This document shows, piece by piece, positions 1-6,749 of a DNA stretch of 7,077 nucleotides. The position numbers and the translations under genes are program-made. The stretch is from NCBI GenBank assembly GCA_002691345.1, contig NZHI01000010.1, positions 957-8,033 on the forward strand. The letters are read 5' to 3'. The stretch's first letter is position 1; each line of letters begins with the position of its first letter. The stretch comes from Synechococcus sp. MED650 (GTDB lineage Bacteria; Cyanobacteriota; Cyanobacteriia; PCC-6307; Cyanobiaceae). The notes under the pieces are model-generated. The model was not told the DNA's origin. It was given only the letters and a program-made list of their open reading frames with translations, and ran no database searches.

Positions 1-971
1 TCGGTGCTGGTTTGATGCTGGCTTCGTTTCTCTGGGTGTTGTTGGTGACGGGCTGGATTCAACCGATGGTGGATTCCTCCCTGTCTGATCGGTTCCTGCA
101 GGAAAAATTCGGCCATCTGGTCGATGATCCGTCGCAGGGAACGGCATCGGTGCTCATCGCGATGCTGAGCCGTCCGTTGGCGCTGCTTCAGGCGCTGATC
201 TCCCCGCCTGGGGCAACGGTTGGTTTTCTGCTGGCGCTGAGTTTGCCGCTGCTGTTCGTCCCTCTGTTGTCGGTGGATGCTGTTCTGCTGATGGCAGCAC
301 CTTTGTTGATCGCTCTGCTGTCGCAGGGGCGATCGGCACTGTCGGTGACGCTGCGCTACGTGCTGGCTCTCGTGCCGGGGCTTTATCTCGGTGCTGTGAT
401 CTGGTGGGAGCGGCATCCACGTTTGTTCACGCGCTCGTGGCTCCGCCGCTGCTGGACTGCGGCGCTCTCGCTCGGGCTGGTGCTCACCTTGGTTGGCAAC
501 CCCAATCGCAGTCTTTCAGCCTTCATCCCAGACAGTTTTTCGCCGTGGGTTCATGTTCCACCCGCGGAGATGCTCTCCAGGCGCCAGGTCGCCCTGGATG
601 CCATCGCCCTGATCCCCTCGGGTGCCAGCGTTTCAGCTGATACGCCATTGCTCCCGCTTCTTGCGCAGCGGGAGGCGGTGATTCGCTTCCCGAAGCACGT
701 GCGCTACCGCGACAGGGATGGCGCAGTGCAGGAGGTGGATTGGGTGGTGGCGTTCCCCGGTTACTACGAGCCTTTGGCGCCAGTGTTCAAGCGTGAGCGC
801 AAGCAGCAGCGCTCCATTCGCGAGGAGTTGGGCGAGCTCACGGCCTCAGGCCGCTATCGCTTGGTGCATTGCTCGGGAGGAGCTGTTGTTCTGCAGCGTC
901 AGGTGAGCGGCAGTACTCCAATCCAGAGGCCCACTGCCGGCACTGCCAGTGCCTGTTCTTGGCTTGGCTGA
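1..971 (+). CDS. DUF2079 family integral membrane protein, C-terminal part (5' end outside window)
   Basis: The frame is open from base 3 to a TGA at 969-971, giving 322 visible residues. There is no credible start at the edge, because the reading frame already begins inside a membrane segment, so this is a 3' fragment. It shows about five hydrophobic segments. These are followed from roughly residue 180 by a soluble tail with an A-x-x-A-I-x-L-I-P pattern and the string REAVIRFPK. The complete DUF2079 protein convergent to it has the same order of elements and RSTIAFPK at the equivalent place, which supports membership of the family. DUF2079 proteins are polytopic and resemble GT-C glycosyltransferases; their reaction is not established. 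The domain seems to end near VVLQRQ (about position 896). The last 25 residues are low in complexity, read into the opposing gene and look like a run-on. The family call is fairly sure; substrate unknown. Confidence 0.8.
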   Translation, partial: GAGLMLASFLWVLLVTGWIQPMVDSSLSDRFLQEKFGHLVDDPSQGTASVLIAMLSRPLALLQALISPPGATVGFLLALSLPLLFVPLLSVDAVLLMAAPLLIALLSQGRSALSVTLRYVLALVPGLYLGAVIWWERHPRLFTRSWLRRCWTAALSLGLVLTLVGNPNRSLSAFIPDSFSPWVHVPPAEMLSRRQVALDAIALIPSGASVSADTPLLPLLAQREAVIRFPKHVRYRDRDGAVQEVDWVVAFPGYYEPLAPVFKRERKQQRSIREELGELTASGRYRLVHCSGGAVVLQRQVSGSTPIQRPTAGTASACSWLG

Positions 972-2262
972 GCAGCTTGTTCTGCACAGAACGGGATGAG
1001 CCCCAGCCTGGGTCGCCGGGATGCAGCAGCAACACAGTCCAAGGTTGCTTGTCCAACAGATCGTTCACCTTTTTTTTGGGGAAAGCGATGGTTGATCTCT
1101 GGCTCAGCTGCGGCACCAGATAACTCGTCGTGAGAACGGCATCGCTGGGCTGCACCAGGCTGATCGCTTCCTTCACCGCACCGATCTGGGGCCAGCGCTG
1201 CAGGTAGGGGCCGGTGAAGAACCAGGGTTTGGCAAGGGCCAACCAGCAGGCCACGGCCCAGCAGAGTCGCCAGGGGAACCCGGTTGTCCTGGCGTTTCTC
1301 TGTCTCTGCAGACCGTCCATCGCCGCCACCACCATCACCAGCGCAAGCGGCAGGCTGTAGTGATGAATCAGCGTGCGATAGCTCGGTGATGCCGAGAGCA
1401 GATTCACGAGCAGCAATGGCCCACCGATCAGCAGAGTGCTCAGGGAGGACCGCCGCCAGAACCAGAAGCTGGGCAGTACGAGCAGCAGGAGGTATTGCAG
1501 ACCGCCGCTCCAATCCAGGCTCTGCAGAACAACAAGGGGTTCGCCCTGAAGGTGATTGAACATCCGCCCCGCGGCTTTGGGTCCCTCGCCATCCCGCAGC
1601 ATTGGGTAGAGCCATCGGCTGAGTAGAAGCAACCAGCTCAAGCTGAGGCTTCCTGCGGCGAGGCACCAGCGCCATCGGCGCCGGCAGGCCAGATCCAGGG
1701 CCATGCCCCCTGTGATCAGAACCAGGCCATCCCGGCAGCCCAGCATCAGCAGCAACAGCACAAGCCAGAGTCGGGGCCGCTCGGCCCGTTCAGCCCAAAG
1801 TGCGAAGGCAAAGGCCGGCATGGCCCAGGTTTCCGGATGGAAATCGAACAGCGCGGCGTTGAACACCACCGGCTGCAGCCACCACAGACCGCAGATCAGC
1901 CATCCCTGGCGCGGGGTCAGGTTGGCCTGTCGTGCCAGCCACCAGATCGGAATCACGGTGAAGCTCAGGGCTAAAGCCTGGCTGGCCAGTAGCCACTGGA
2001 CACTGGGAACAATCCAGTAGGCGGCTCCGGCTACATAGAAAACCCAGGCTCCGTGATCAGCGAGCACATGCACCGCTTCCATGGAGGACGTTGGCTCGGC
2101 GCCGGAGCCAATCAGCCAGGCCCACTGGTCGAACAGCCCCAGGTCGTAGGCATTGCTTTGCAGCAGGCCATGCCGCGCTGCCGCCAACCCCCACAGCAGC
2201 AGGCCGACCAGCGTCGCCAGAGCCATCAGCCGTTTGGTGTCAGAACTGGGGGGGCAGGCCAT
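838..2262 (-). CDS. DUF2079 family integral membrane protein (putative GT-C-like), last gene of the operon
   Basis: The protein has 474 residues from the chosen ATG and is close to full length for DUF2079. After a first membrane helix (about 12-29) come YDLGLFDQ (39-46), LADHG (67-71) and FDFHPE (139-144), which are typical conserved blocks of the family. Seven to nine further hydrophobic segments follow, then a soluble C-terminal region of about 130 residues containing IAFPKKKV. Members are thought to act as membrane glycosyltransferases on the outer face; the reaction is unproven. The start at 2262 overlaps the upstream gene by 23 bp, like the other junctions here. ATGs at 2307, 2295 and 2226 are alternatives, and none has a clear Shine-Dalgarno, so translational coupling is likely. 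Family homology seems to stop near GLEYCRS (about position 904), and the last 20 or so residues run into the opposing gene. An A8 tract (1070-1077) encodes the lysines. Confidence 0.87.
   Translation of the reverse strand: MACPPSSDTKRLMALATLVGLLLWGLAAARHGLLQSNAYDLGLFDQWAWLIGSGAEPTSSMEAVHVLADHGAWVFYVAGAAYWIVPSVQWLLASQALALSFTVIPIWWLARQANLTPRQGWLICGLWWLQPVVFNAALFDFHPETWAMPAFAFALWAERAERPRLWLVLLLLMLGCRDGLVLITGGMALDLACRRRWRWCLAAGSLSLSWLLLLSRWLYPMLRDGEGPKAAGRMFNHLQGEPLVVLQSLDWSGGLQYLLLLVLPSFWFWRRSSLSTLLIGGPLLLVNLLSASPSYRTLIHHYSLPLALVMVVAAMDGLQRQRNARTTGFPWRLCWAVACWLALAKPWFFTGPYLQRWPQIGAVKEAISLVQPSDAVLTTSYLVPQLSQRSTIAFPKKKVNDLLDKQPWTVLLLHPGDPGWGSSRSVQNKLLSQAKNRHWQCRQWASGLEYCRSPDAAEQQLLPSNAPSDSGLRP
939..960 (+). 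terminator. Weak terminator-like hairpin inside the convergent overlap
   Basis: GGCACT (939-944), loop GCC, AGTGCC (948-953) form a perfect 6-bp stem followed by TGTTCTT. The position, just past the end of the plus-strand DUF2079 domain, suits a terminator. However, the T tract is poor and the hairpin lies before that gene's stop codon at 969-971, within coding sequence on both strands. Treat as a possibility only. Confidence 0.22.
979..992. repeat. Short inverted repeat GTTCTG-CA-CAGAAC
   Basis: A near-perfect palindrome of two 6-base arms sits eight bases after the plus-strand stop codon and within the coding sequence of the minus-strand DUF2079 gene. It has no T tract on either side. It could stabilise the 3' end of the plus-strand transcript, or it could be chance. 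Confidence 0.3.
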
Positions 2263-3775
2263 CGAGCGGAATGAGATAGGTCTGGCTGCGTTCATCAATC
2301 CAGCCATTCCGGCTTGCTGCCGCTAGGGCCTTGAGTTTCTGCTGGCGCTTCAGCGGCATGGGGCGGTAGGTCTTGTCCCACACGAAACTGCCGGCCAGAT
2401 GTGTGGCACCTTGCCCTTGCCACTGCTGAATGCGTTCGGGTGTCAGTTGCTTGCTGGAGATCAACCAGCCTTGGCGGCGGGCCAGATTCAGCAGGGTTGG
2501 ATCAGTGCTGGTGGCACTCACAATGCGGCCCTCCGCCGGCAGTGCGTTGCGAATGGTGAGGGCCAATGGCATCCAGGCCCGGCTCTGGCGTTGCTCCACG
2601 GCCCAGTAATCCACAGACAGCACGGTGAGGCTGATGATTAACCCGATGCTGAGCAGAGCCCGGGGTTGCCAGCAGGGTTGTCGACGCTGCCAGCTGGACC
2701 AGCCCAGTCCGATCAGGGGTGAGCTGAACAGCAGCAGCGGCAGCTGGTAGTACTCGTGGATGGTGCTCGATCGCATCGTGGCCAGCGTGCACAGCAGCAT
2801 TCCAACAAGGCCGCTGATGGCAACGGACCCGCTGGCTTGGTTCCAGCTCTGACGGATCCCCAGCACCAGAAATGGAACGCCCACAACGGCCAGGAGCCGC
2901 AGAGCGATGCGCAGGAGCAAGTTCCCCCAGCTGCTGCCATCCAGCACAAGGCTGAGGCTGCTTCGATCGCTGCCGGATCCCCAGAAGCCAAAGCTGAGCC
3001 CGCTCTGTTGCCCTAGCTGGTGGGCATACCAGTACCAGGCGGCGACGGTCGCGAGGCTGGTGCCGATGTACAGCCAAAACCCAGGTTTCTGAAGCAGCTT
3101 GATGAACCTCTGCACCAAGCTTTTGCAGGAGCTGCCGGGAGCCTCAGAGTCGGTGGTGAGCTGCACCATCAGCAGGGGAAGTCCCAGCCAGAGCAGAGGG
3201 ATCACCTTGATCAGCGCAGCGGCCGTGAAGCCGATCCAACTCAGGGTGATGGCCCAGAGCCGGTGATGTTGCTGCCAAAGGCTCAGGCCTTCTAAGGCTG
3301 CTGCGGCGCAGAGCAGCAGCAGGGCCTCTGCCTGCACGGTGCGGCCGAAGTACACACCAAGTGGAGCGATGGCGAAGGCCATGCCTCCCCACCATCCGGC
3401 CTCGGCTCCAAACCAACGGCGACCCAGCCGAATGACCAGCCAGATCGTCAGACCGCTGCAGACGACAGATAATCCTCTGGCGAGCCATTCATGCAGCCCA
3501 GCAAGGCCATAGAGCCGGCTCACAAGGTAGGGATACAGCGGAAATTCGGATTCCACAAACCCGGCTGAAGCGCCGCCCCAGTCGATCTGCGGAAGCCAGA
3601 TCGGTGTTCCGGCTTGCCAGAAGTGGCGGGCCATTGCAGCGGTGTCCGCCTGTCTCCAGCTGTGAACCCCCAGTACTGGCATCCAGATCTGCACCAGCCG
3701 AAGCAGCGTGCCGATGCCGATCGGCAGCCAGACCCCTTCAGGGGGTGTTCCAGACAAAGCGGGATGACGCCGCAT
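2240..3775 (-). CDS. Glycosyltransferase family 39-type (PMT_2-like) membrane protein with WRQAD motif
   Basis: The protein has 511 residues from the ATG at 3775. A first helix (about 15-35) is followed by HSWRQADTAAMARHF (38-52), where Asp44 is in the position of the catalytic acidic residue of GT-C enzymes. Next comes ESEFPLYPYL (75-84), then a GRTVQAEALLL segment. About ten hydrophobic segments alternate with short loops. The last 120 or so residues, from WMPLALTIRNALP, are soluble and probably periplasmic. Such proteins take a sugar from a polyprenyl-phosphate donor and transfer it to a lipid or protein at the outer face of the cytoplasmic membrane. The start overlaps the GT2-GtrA gene by 38 bp. 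A longer reading from 3826 would overlap it by 89 bp and add a stretch unlike a membrane-protein N-terminus, so I prefer 3775. Family sure; sugar and acceptor unknown. Confidence 0.88.
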   Translation of the reverse strand: MRRHPALSGTPPEGVWLPIGIGTLLRLVQIWMPVLGVHSWRQADTAAMARHFWQAGTPIWLPQIDWGGASAGFVESEFPLYPYLVSRLYGLAGLHEWLARGLSVVCSGLTIWLVIRLGRRWFGAEAGWWGGMAFAIAPLGVYFGRTVQAEALLLLCAAAALEGLSLWQQHHRLWAITLSWIGFTAAALIKVIPLLWLGLPLLMVQLTTDSEAPGSSCKSLVQRFIKLLQKPGFWLYIGTSLATVAAWYWYAHQLGQQSGLSFGFWGSGSDRSSLSLVLDGSSWGNLLLRIALRLLAVVGVPFLVLGIRQSWNQASGSVAISGLVGMLLCTLATMRSSTIHEYYQLPLLLFSSPLIGLGWSSWQRRQPCWQPRALLSIGLIISLTVLSVDYWAVEQRQSRAWMPLALTIRNALPAEGRIVSATSTDPTLLNLARRQGWLISSKQLTPERIQQWQGQGATHLAGSFVWDKTYRPMPLKRQQKLKALAAASRNGWIDERSQTYLIPLDGLPPQF

Positions 3776-4916
3776 AGTTCCAGACGTAGACGACCACGAT
3801 GCCCGCCAACTGGGCCCACACCGCATGGGGCCCCACCAATGTGTAGAAACTCGTGGCCAGGCCGATGTTGGCCAGGGCCGGAAGGGAGGCCACCAGCAGG
3901 AATTTCAACAGGCCCTGAACCAGTCGGCGGCCGTGTTGGCGGCGATCCCGAAAGGTGAGGGCGTTGTTCACCAGGAAGTTGGAACTGGCCGCTGCAATCA
4001 CAGCCACCGGGAGGGCCTGCTGAAATCCCAGACCAAGCCCTGTCATCAGCAGGGCAGTGGTGAGCAGCTGAACCACGACCCCGGTTGCCCCCACCAGGCC
4101 GAAACTGATCGCCCGCCTCGGTACCAACCGCAACGTTGCGGTGTGCAGCAGCGACACAAGGAAATCCCAGAGGATGGCGGAGTCCAGCTTGGAGCTGCCG
4201 TGAAGGCGCGGTTGGAAGGTCAGAGGGATTTCCGCAACCTGCAGCTGGCCGCGGCTGATCGCCAGCAGTTCGTAGAAGAATTTGAAGCCGCTCACGTCCA
4301 CCTGGCGGATGATCGGAAGGCATGGGCTGAGCCGCAGCACGAGAAATCCGCTCATGCAATCGGTGAGATGCCTGTAATTCGGCGGAAGGCTCCAGCGGGC
4401 CAGGCGGTTCGCCACGGTTGATCCATCCGTGCGTCGATCACTGAGACCATGAATCCGGGAGTGATCCAGAAACCGGCTGCCAGCTACCAAATCGAAGCCC
4501 CCCGCCTCGAGGCAGCGCACGGCTTCGAGCACGGCGGATGGTTCGTGCTGCCCATCGCTGTCCATCACCACGGCGATCGGGTGAATCGCGGCGATCAGGC
4601 CTTCTTTGATCGCGCTGGCCAAGCCGGAGCGTCCCACCCTCTGAATGATCCGAATGCGGGGGTCCTGGCGGGCTAGCTGACGCACCAGGTCTGCCGTTCC
4701 ATCACGGGAGTCGTCATCCACCACCAATATTTCGATCGCCCGGTTGGAGGTGAGGCTCAGCAGGGATTGGATCACCTGCTGGATGGATCCCCCTTCGTTG
4801 AAGGTGGGCAGAACGATCGACAGACCGTTGTAGGCCGTCTCTCCTTCAGCGCCTGCGGTGGACGACACGGTGGTTTGCAGTCGTTGCCACGCTACCGACA
4901 CTGCGACAGGGTCCAT
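3738..4916 (-). CDS. GT2-GtrA fusion: dolichol/polyprenyl-phosphate sugar synthase-like protein
   Basis: The protein has 392 residues from the ATG at 4916. Residues 32-255 form a GT2 domain of the polyprenyl-phosphate mannose/glucose synthase kind: LSIVLPTFNEGGS (32-44), VVDDDSRDGT (65-74) for nucleotide binding, MDSDGQHEP (118-126) with the metal-binding DSD, VAGSRF (144-149), and DCMSGF (186-191). Residues from about 267 to the end form a GtrA domain of four hydrophobic segments with RAISFGLVGATGVVVQLL and the conserved SSNFLVNNALTF. The GT2 half should load a sugar from a nucleotide-sugar onto a carrier lipid in the cytoplasm. GtrA domains are proposed to flip or present that lipid. It therefore probably supplies the donor for the GT-C proteins encoded on either side. 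The start overlaps the upstream gene by 25 bp. A longer frame from 5018 adds an Arg-rich run overlapping the upstream gene by 127 bp and is rejected. Mannose versus glucose cannot be decided. Confidence 0.92.
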   Translation of the reverse strand: MDPVAVSVAWQRLQTTVSSTAGAEGETAYNGLSIVLPTFNEGGSIQQVIQSLLSLTSNRAIEILVVDDDSRDGTADLVRQLARQDPRIRIIQRVGRSGLASAIKEGLIAAIHPIAVVMDSDGQHEPSAVLEAVRCLEAGGFDLVAGSRFLDHSRIHGLSDRRTDGSTVANRLARWSLPPNYRHLTDCMSGFLVLRLSPCLPIIRQVDVSGFKFFYELLAISRGQLQVAEIPLTFQPRLHGSSKLDSAILWDFLVSLLHTATLRLVPRRAISFGLVGATGVVVQLLTTALLMTGLGLGFQQALPVAVIAAASSNFLVNNALTFRDRRQHGRRLVQGLLKFLLVASLPALANIGLATSFYTLVGPHAVWAQLAGIVVVYVWNYAASSRFVWNTP

Positions 4917-6463
4917 TCCCCAGCACGGCCTTCGACCCGGCAGTCGCGCTGCGGTTTGTCGCTGAGGCGCCAACCTGGGCCACCATCGTGACGCTCGATG
5001 CGTTGCATGGCGTACCAATTCAGGCTGGGCCGTTCGTCATAGCCCTTGAGCGTGAGGTTCTGTCCTCTGCCTTCTGCTGCTAGGGCTGCCACTGGAGCTA
5101 CCGGCCAGGTTTCATTCAACTCCCAGAGCCAGAGCGGTGAGTTGAACAGCAGAGCCAAGGCGGCGATGTTGCCGCCCACCAGGGTGATCAGGCCGCGGCG
5201 GCGGCGGCCAATGCTCGTGGATCTGAGTAACCAGCCCCCGGCACTCCAGCCGAGTCCGAGGGCCATGGCCAGATGGCGGTACGGGGCCAGTACGGCAGCG
5301 GATGGGGTGAAGCTGGCGAACCACAGCAACAGCAGCAGCAGCCCAAGCGAATGCCAGAACAGCGGCAACCGTTCCACCACATGCCTTTGAGGAGGGGCGG
5401 GACGACTTGATCTCTCCACCAGCCAGGCCAGCAAGGGTCCGCAGAGCAGGGCGACCGGGAGCCACAGCGGATGGCTGTACCAGGGCAGCTGGGTGCGGAG
5501 CGGCAGGATCGCGCCGGCCAAGGTGAGCAGGCTGGCCAGGCACCAGCGGCTCCAGCGGTCGTGACGAGTCCGCCAGGCCCAGAGTGCGGCGAACGGCACC
5601 AATGGCAGCCACGGCCAACCCCCTTCGAGCATTTCGATCACTGGCACCCGCCAGCCCAGGTCACTGCCTTCACCGGCATCGAGCAGAACCCGCCCGGCTC
5701 CATCACCTCCCCAGAGCCAAAGAGCCTGGGCACCGCGGATGTGGGCATGCCAGAGATGCCAGCCAATTCCTGGGCTCAAGCCAAGCAAGATGCCTCCGGT
5801 GCTGGTGCCGAGCCGCCATTGCTTCCATTCCTGGCCCCAGAGCAGTGCCAGGCCAGCCGCCGCAGCGGCTGGCACCAGCAAAGGCGCTTTCAGCAGCAGC
5901 ATGGCGCTGGCCATCAGTCCGGCGGTCAACCCCCAGAGCAACGGGCTCCGCCCCGTCTTCAGTTGCAGCAGCGCCAACCAGAGCAGGGCCATGGTTGTGA
6001 GTTGTGTGCCATCGAGCATCGCCAGCCGGCCATGGCGGGCCACTGGCAGCAGCGTCAGCAGGATCAAGCCCGTTACCAGAGCACTGCTGCGATCTCCCGG
6101 CCGCAGGGTCCACTGAACCAAGCCGCCGATCGGTACCACCAGGCACGACAGCAGAGCCGGCGCCAGCCGCACCATCCATTCCGCTGGAAGACCTCCGGGT
6201 TGGCTGGTCAACGCGATCACCACAGCGATCACGCTGTGCAGCCCTGGGGCTTTGTTCAGATAGGGCTCTCCCCAGAGGGTCGGTAGCAGTGGTGCCTCTC
6301 CCATGCCCTGATGCAGTTCCAGGGCGACACGGGCAACGGTGGCTTCATCGAAATCCCGCAGGGGCACATTGCCAAGCCCGATCAGTGCCAGACCGGCGGC
6401 GAGCAGTCCAAGACCCGCGAGGGCTAGCCAGGGCGGTGTTTCGGGATCCGGGCCGGAGCGCAT
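4892..6463 (-). CDS. ArnT-like GT39/GT83 family membrane glycosyltransferase, first gene of the operon
   Basis: The protein has 523 residues. Helix 1 (about 13-31) leads to LRDFDEATVARVALEL (35-50), where Asp39-Glu40 is the acidic pair typical of ArnT/PMT enzymes. PYLNKAPGLH (67-76) matches the K-x-P block of ArnT-like proteins, and RLAMLDG (146-152) gives the R-x4-D motif of the next loop. Ten or more hydrophobic segments follow, then a soluble tail of about 75 residues from LNETWPV, probably periplasmic. The length suits ArnT-type proteins. The expected role is transfer of a sugar from a polyprenyl-phosphate donor to an outer-face acceptor such as a lipid or glycan. It need not be aminoarabinose, since no aminoarabinose pathway genes are visible. 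The ATG at 6463 has a good ribosome-binding site five bases upstream and nothing upstream on its strand, so it is the likely operon start. It is not a close relative of the other GT39-type gene in the operon. Confidence 0.9.
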   Translation of the reverse strand: MRSGPDPETPPWLALAGLGLLAAGLALIGLGNVPLRDFDEATVARVALELHQGMGEAPLLPTLWGEPYLNKAPGLHSVIAVVIALTSQPGGLPAEWMVRLAPALLSCLVVPIGGLVQWTLRPGDRSSALVTGLILLTLLPVARHGRLAMLDGTQLTTMALLWLALLQLKTGRSPLLWGLTAGLMASAMLLLKAPLLVPAAAAAGLALLWGQEWKQWRLGTSTGGILLGLSPGIGWHLWHAHIRGAQALWLWGGDGAGRVLLDAGEGSDLGWRVPVIEMLEGGWPWLPLVPFAALWAWRTRHDRWSRWCLASLLTLAGAILPLRTQLPWYSHPLWLPVALLCGPLLAWLVERSSRPAPPQRHVVERLPLFWHSLGLLLLLLWFASFTPSAAVLAPYRHLAMALGLGWSAGGWLLRSTSIGRRRRGLITLVGGNIAALALLFNSPLWLWELNETWPVAPVAALAAEGRGQNLTLKGYDERPSLNWYAMQRIERHDGGPGWRLSDKPQRDCRVEGRAGEWTLSQCR

Positions 6464-6468
6464 GCTTG

Positions 6469-6474
6469 CCCCTC
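6469..6474 (-). promoter_or_regulatory. Ribosome-binding site of the operon's first gene
   Basis: GAGGGG, read on the minus strand, lies five bases before the ATG at 6463. It is the only clear Shine-Dalgarno in the minus-strand cluster. The three downstream genes have overlapping starts without one, which fits entry at the first gene and coupling for the rest. Confidence 0.6.
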
Positions 6475-6490
6475 ATCTGGGTGAAATCTG

Positions 6491-6496
6491 AGTATG
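6491..6496 (-). promoter_or_regulatory. Possible -10 element for the glycosyltransferase operon
   Basis: CATACT on the minus strand resembles a -10 box and would place transcription start near 6483, about 20 bases before the ATG with the ribosome-binding site inside the leader. No -35 box is recognisable at the proper distance, although many cyanobacterial promoters lack one. Weak call. Confidence 0.22.
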
Positions 6497-6523
6497 GTCC
6501 TGGTGTTCAGGATGCAGCGACGT

Positions 6524-6562
6524 GAGTTGAAGTCATCTTTTTCGGAAGATTGACTTGAATTC
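6524..6562. repeat. Long imperfect inverted repeat with TTCG loop
   Basis: Left arm 6524-6540 pairs with right arm 6545-6562. It gives five outer pairs including one G-T, one G-G mismatch, six perfect pairs (AAGTCA with TGACTT), a single bulged T at 6550, then four pairs and a closing T-G around the loop TTCG. It sits between the divergent operon and the small plus-strand unit and has no T tract on either strand. It could be a regulator's operator or a structured 5' leader element. Confidence 0.5.
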
Positions 6563-6591
6563 GAAGGCGGAGCCGGCATTCACAATCCTTC

Positions 6592-6600
6592 AGGAGGAGG
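6592..6600 (+). promoter_or_regulatory. Very strong Shine-Dalgarno before the 17-codon ORF
   Basis: AGGAGGAGG ends five bases before the ATG at 6606. It is far stronger than any other ribosome-binding site in the window and is the main reason to think the tiny ORF is translated. Confidence 0.55.
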
Positions 6601-6605
6601 TGTCC

Positions 6606-6659
6606 ATGATTTCCAGTTGTCTTACCAAGGGTCTGCTGATCGCGGAGAACGCCGGCTGA
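6606..6659 (+). CDS. Candidate leader peptide or microprotein, 17 residues
   Basis: ATG at 6606 reads MISSCLTKGLLIAENAG and stops at TGA 6657-6659. I do not recognise the peptide. Support comes from the strong Shine-Dalgarno with five-base spacing and from the same-strand intrinsic terminator about 55 bases downstream, which implies a short plus-strand transcript. The peptide has one Cys, a Lys and a short hydrophobic stretch (GLLIA), but no run of one amino acid as in classical amino-acid attenuators, and it is too short for a membrane helix. It could be a regulatory leader, a free microprotein, or a chance ORF within an sRNA. Conservation in relatives would decide. Confidence 0.35.
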   Translation: MISSCLTKGLLIAENAG

Positions 6660-6681
6660 ACGGCGCCTTCTAACTGATCAT

Positions 6682-6708
6682 CCGGTTCCGCGGCAAAAGC
6701 GGACCCGG
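6682..6708 (+). other. RNA hairpin just before the terminator
   Basis: CCGGTTCCGC (6682-6691) and GCGGACCCGG (6699-6708) pair in nine of ten positions around the loop GGCAAAA. CGCCGG at 6650-6655, at the end of the tiny ORF, could instead pair with CCGGCG at 6705-6710, which would exclude part of this stem. The two alternatives are compatible with an attenuator or with a structured sRNA; the sequence does not choose between them. Confidence 0.5.
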
Positions 6709-6713
6709 CGAGA

Positions 6714-6749
6714 GCCCCCGGCCAGTTTTCTGGTCGGGGGCATCGTTTT
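6714..6749 (+). terminator. Intrinsic terminator of a short plus-strand transcript
   Basis: GCCCCCGGCCAG (6714-6725), loop TTTT, CTGGTCGGGGGC (6730-6741) form a 12-bp stem with one G-T pair, followed by ATCGTTTT. The T tract is short but the stem is very stable. On the opposite strand nothing T-rich follows, so it acts on plus-strand transcription. It ends whatever RNA carries the 17-codon ORF and insulates the AT-rich region beyond. Confidence 0.75.

Noticed and set aside
899..1675. Long minus-strand open frame of 258 codons inside the DUF2079 gene
   Set aside because: It is the -1 frame of a clearly coding, GC-rich gene, rich in Arg, Ala and Pro and with no membrane pattern. Considered only as a frameshift extension.
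3520..4359. 279-codon minus-strand open frame across the GT39-type/GT2-GtrA junction
   Set aside because: A composition-driven shadow rich in Pro, Gly and Arg with no domain, overlapping two well-supported genes.
5471..6286. 271-codon plus-strand open frame opposite the ArnT-like gene
   Set aside because: Gln-, Pro- and His-rich antisense translation of Leu-rich membrane codons; no plausible protein features.
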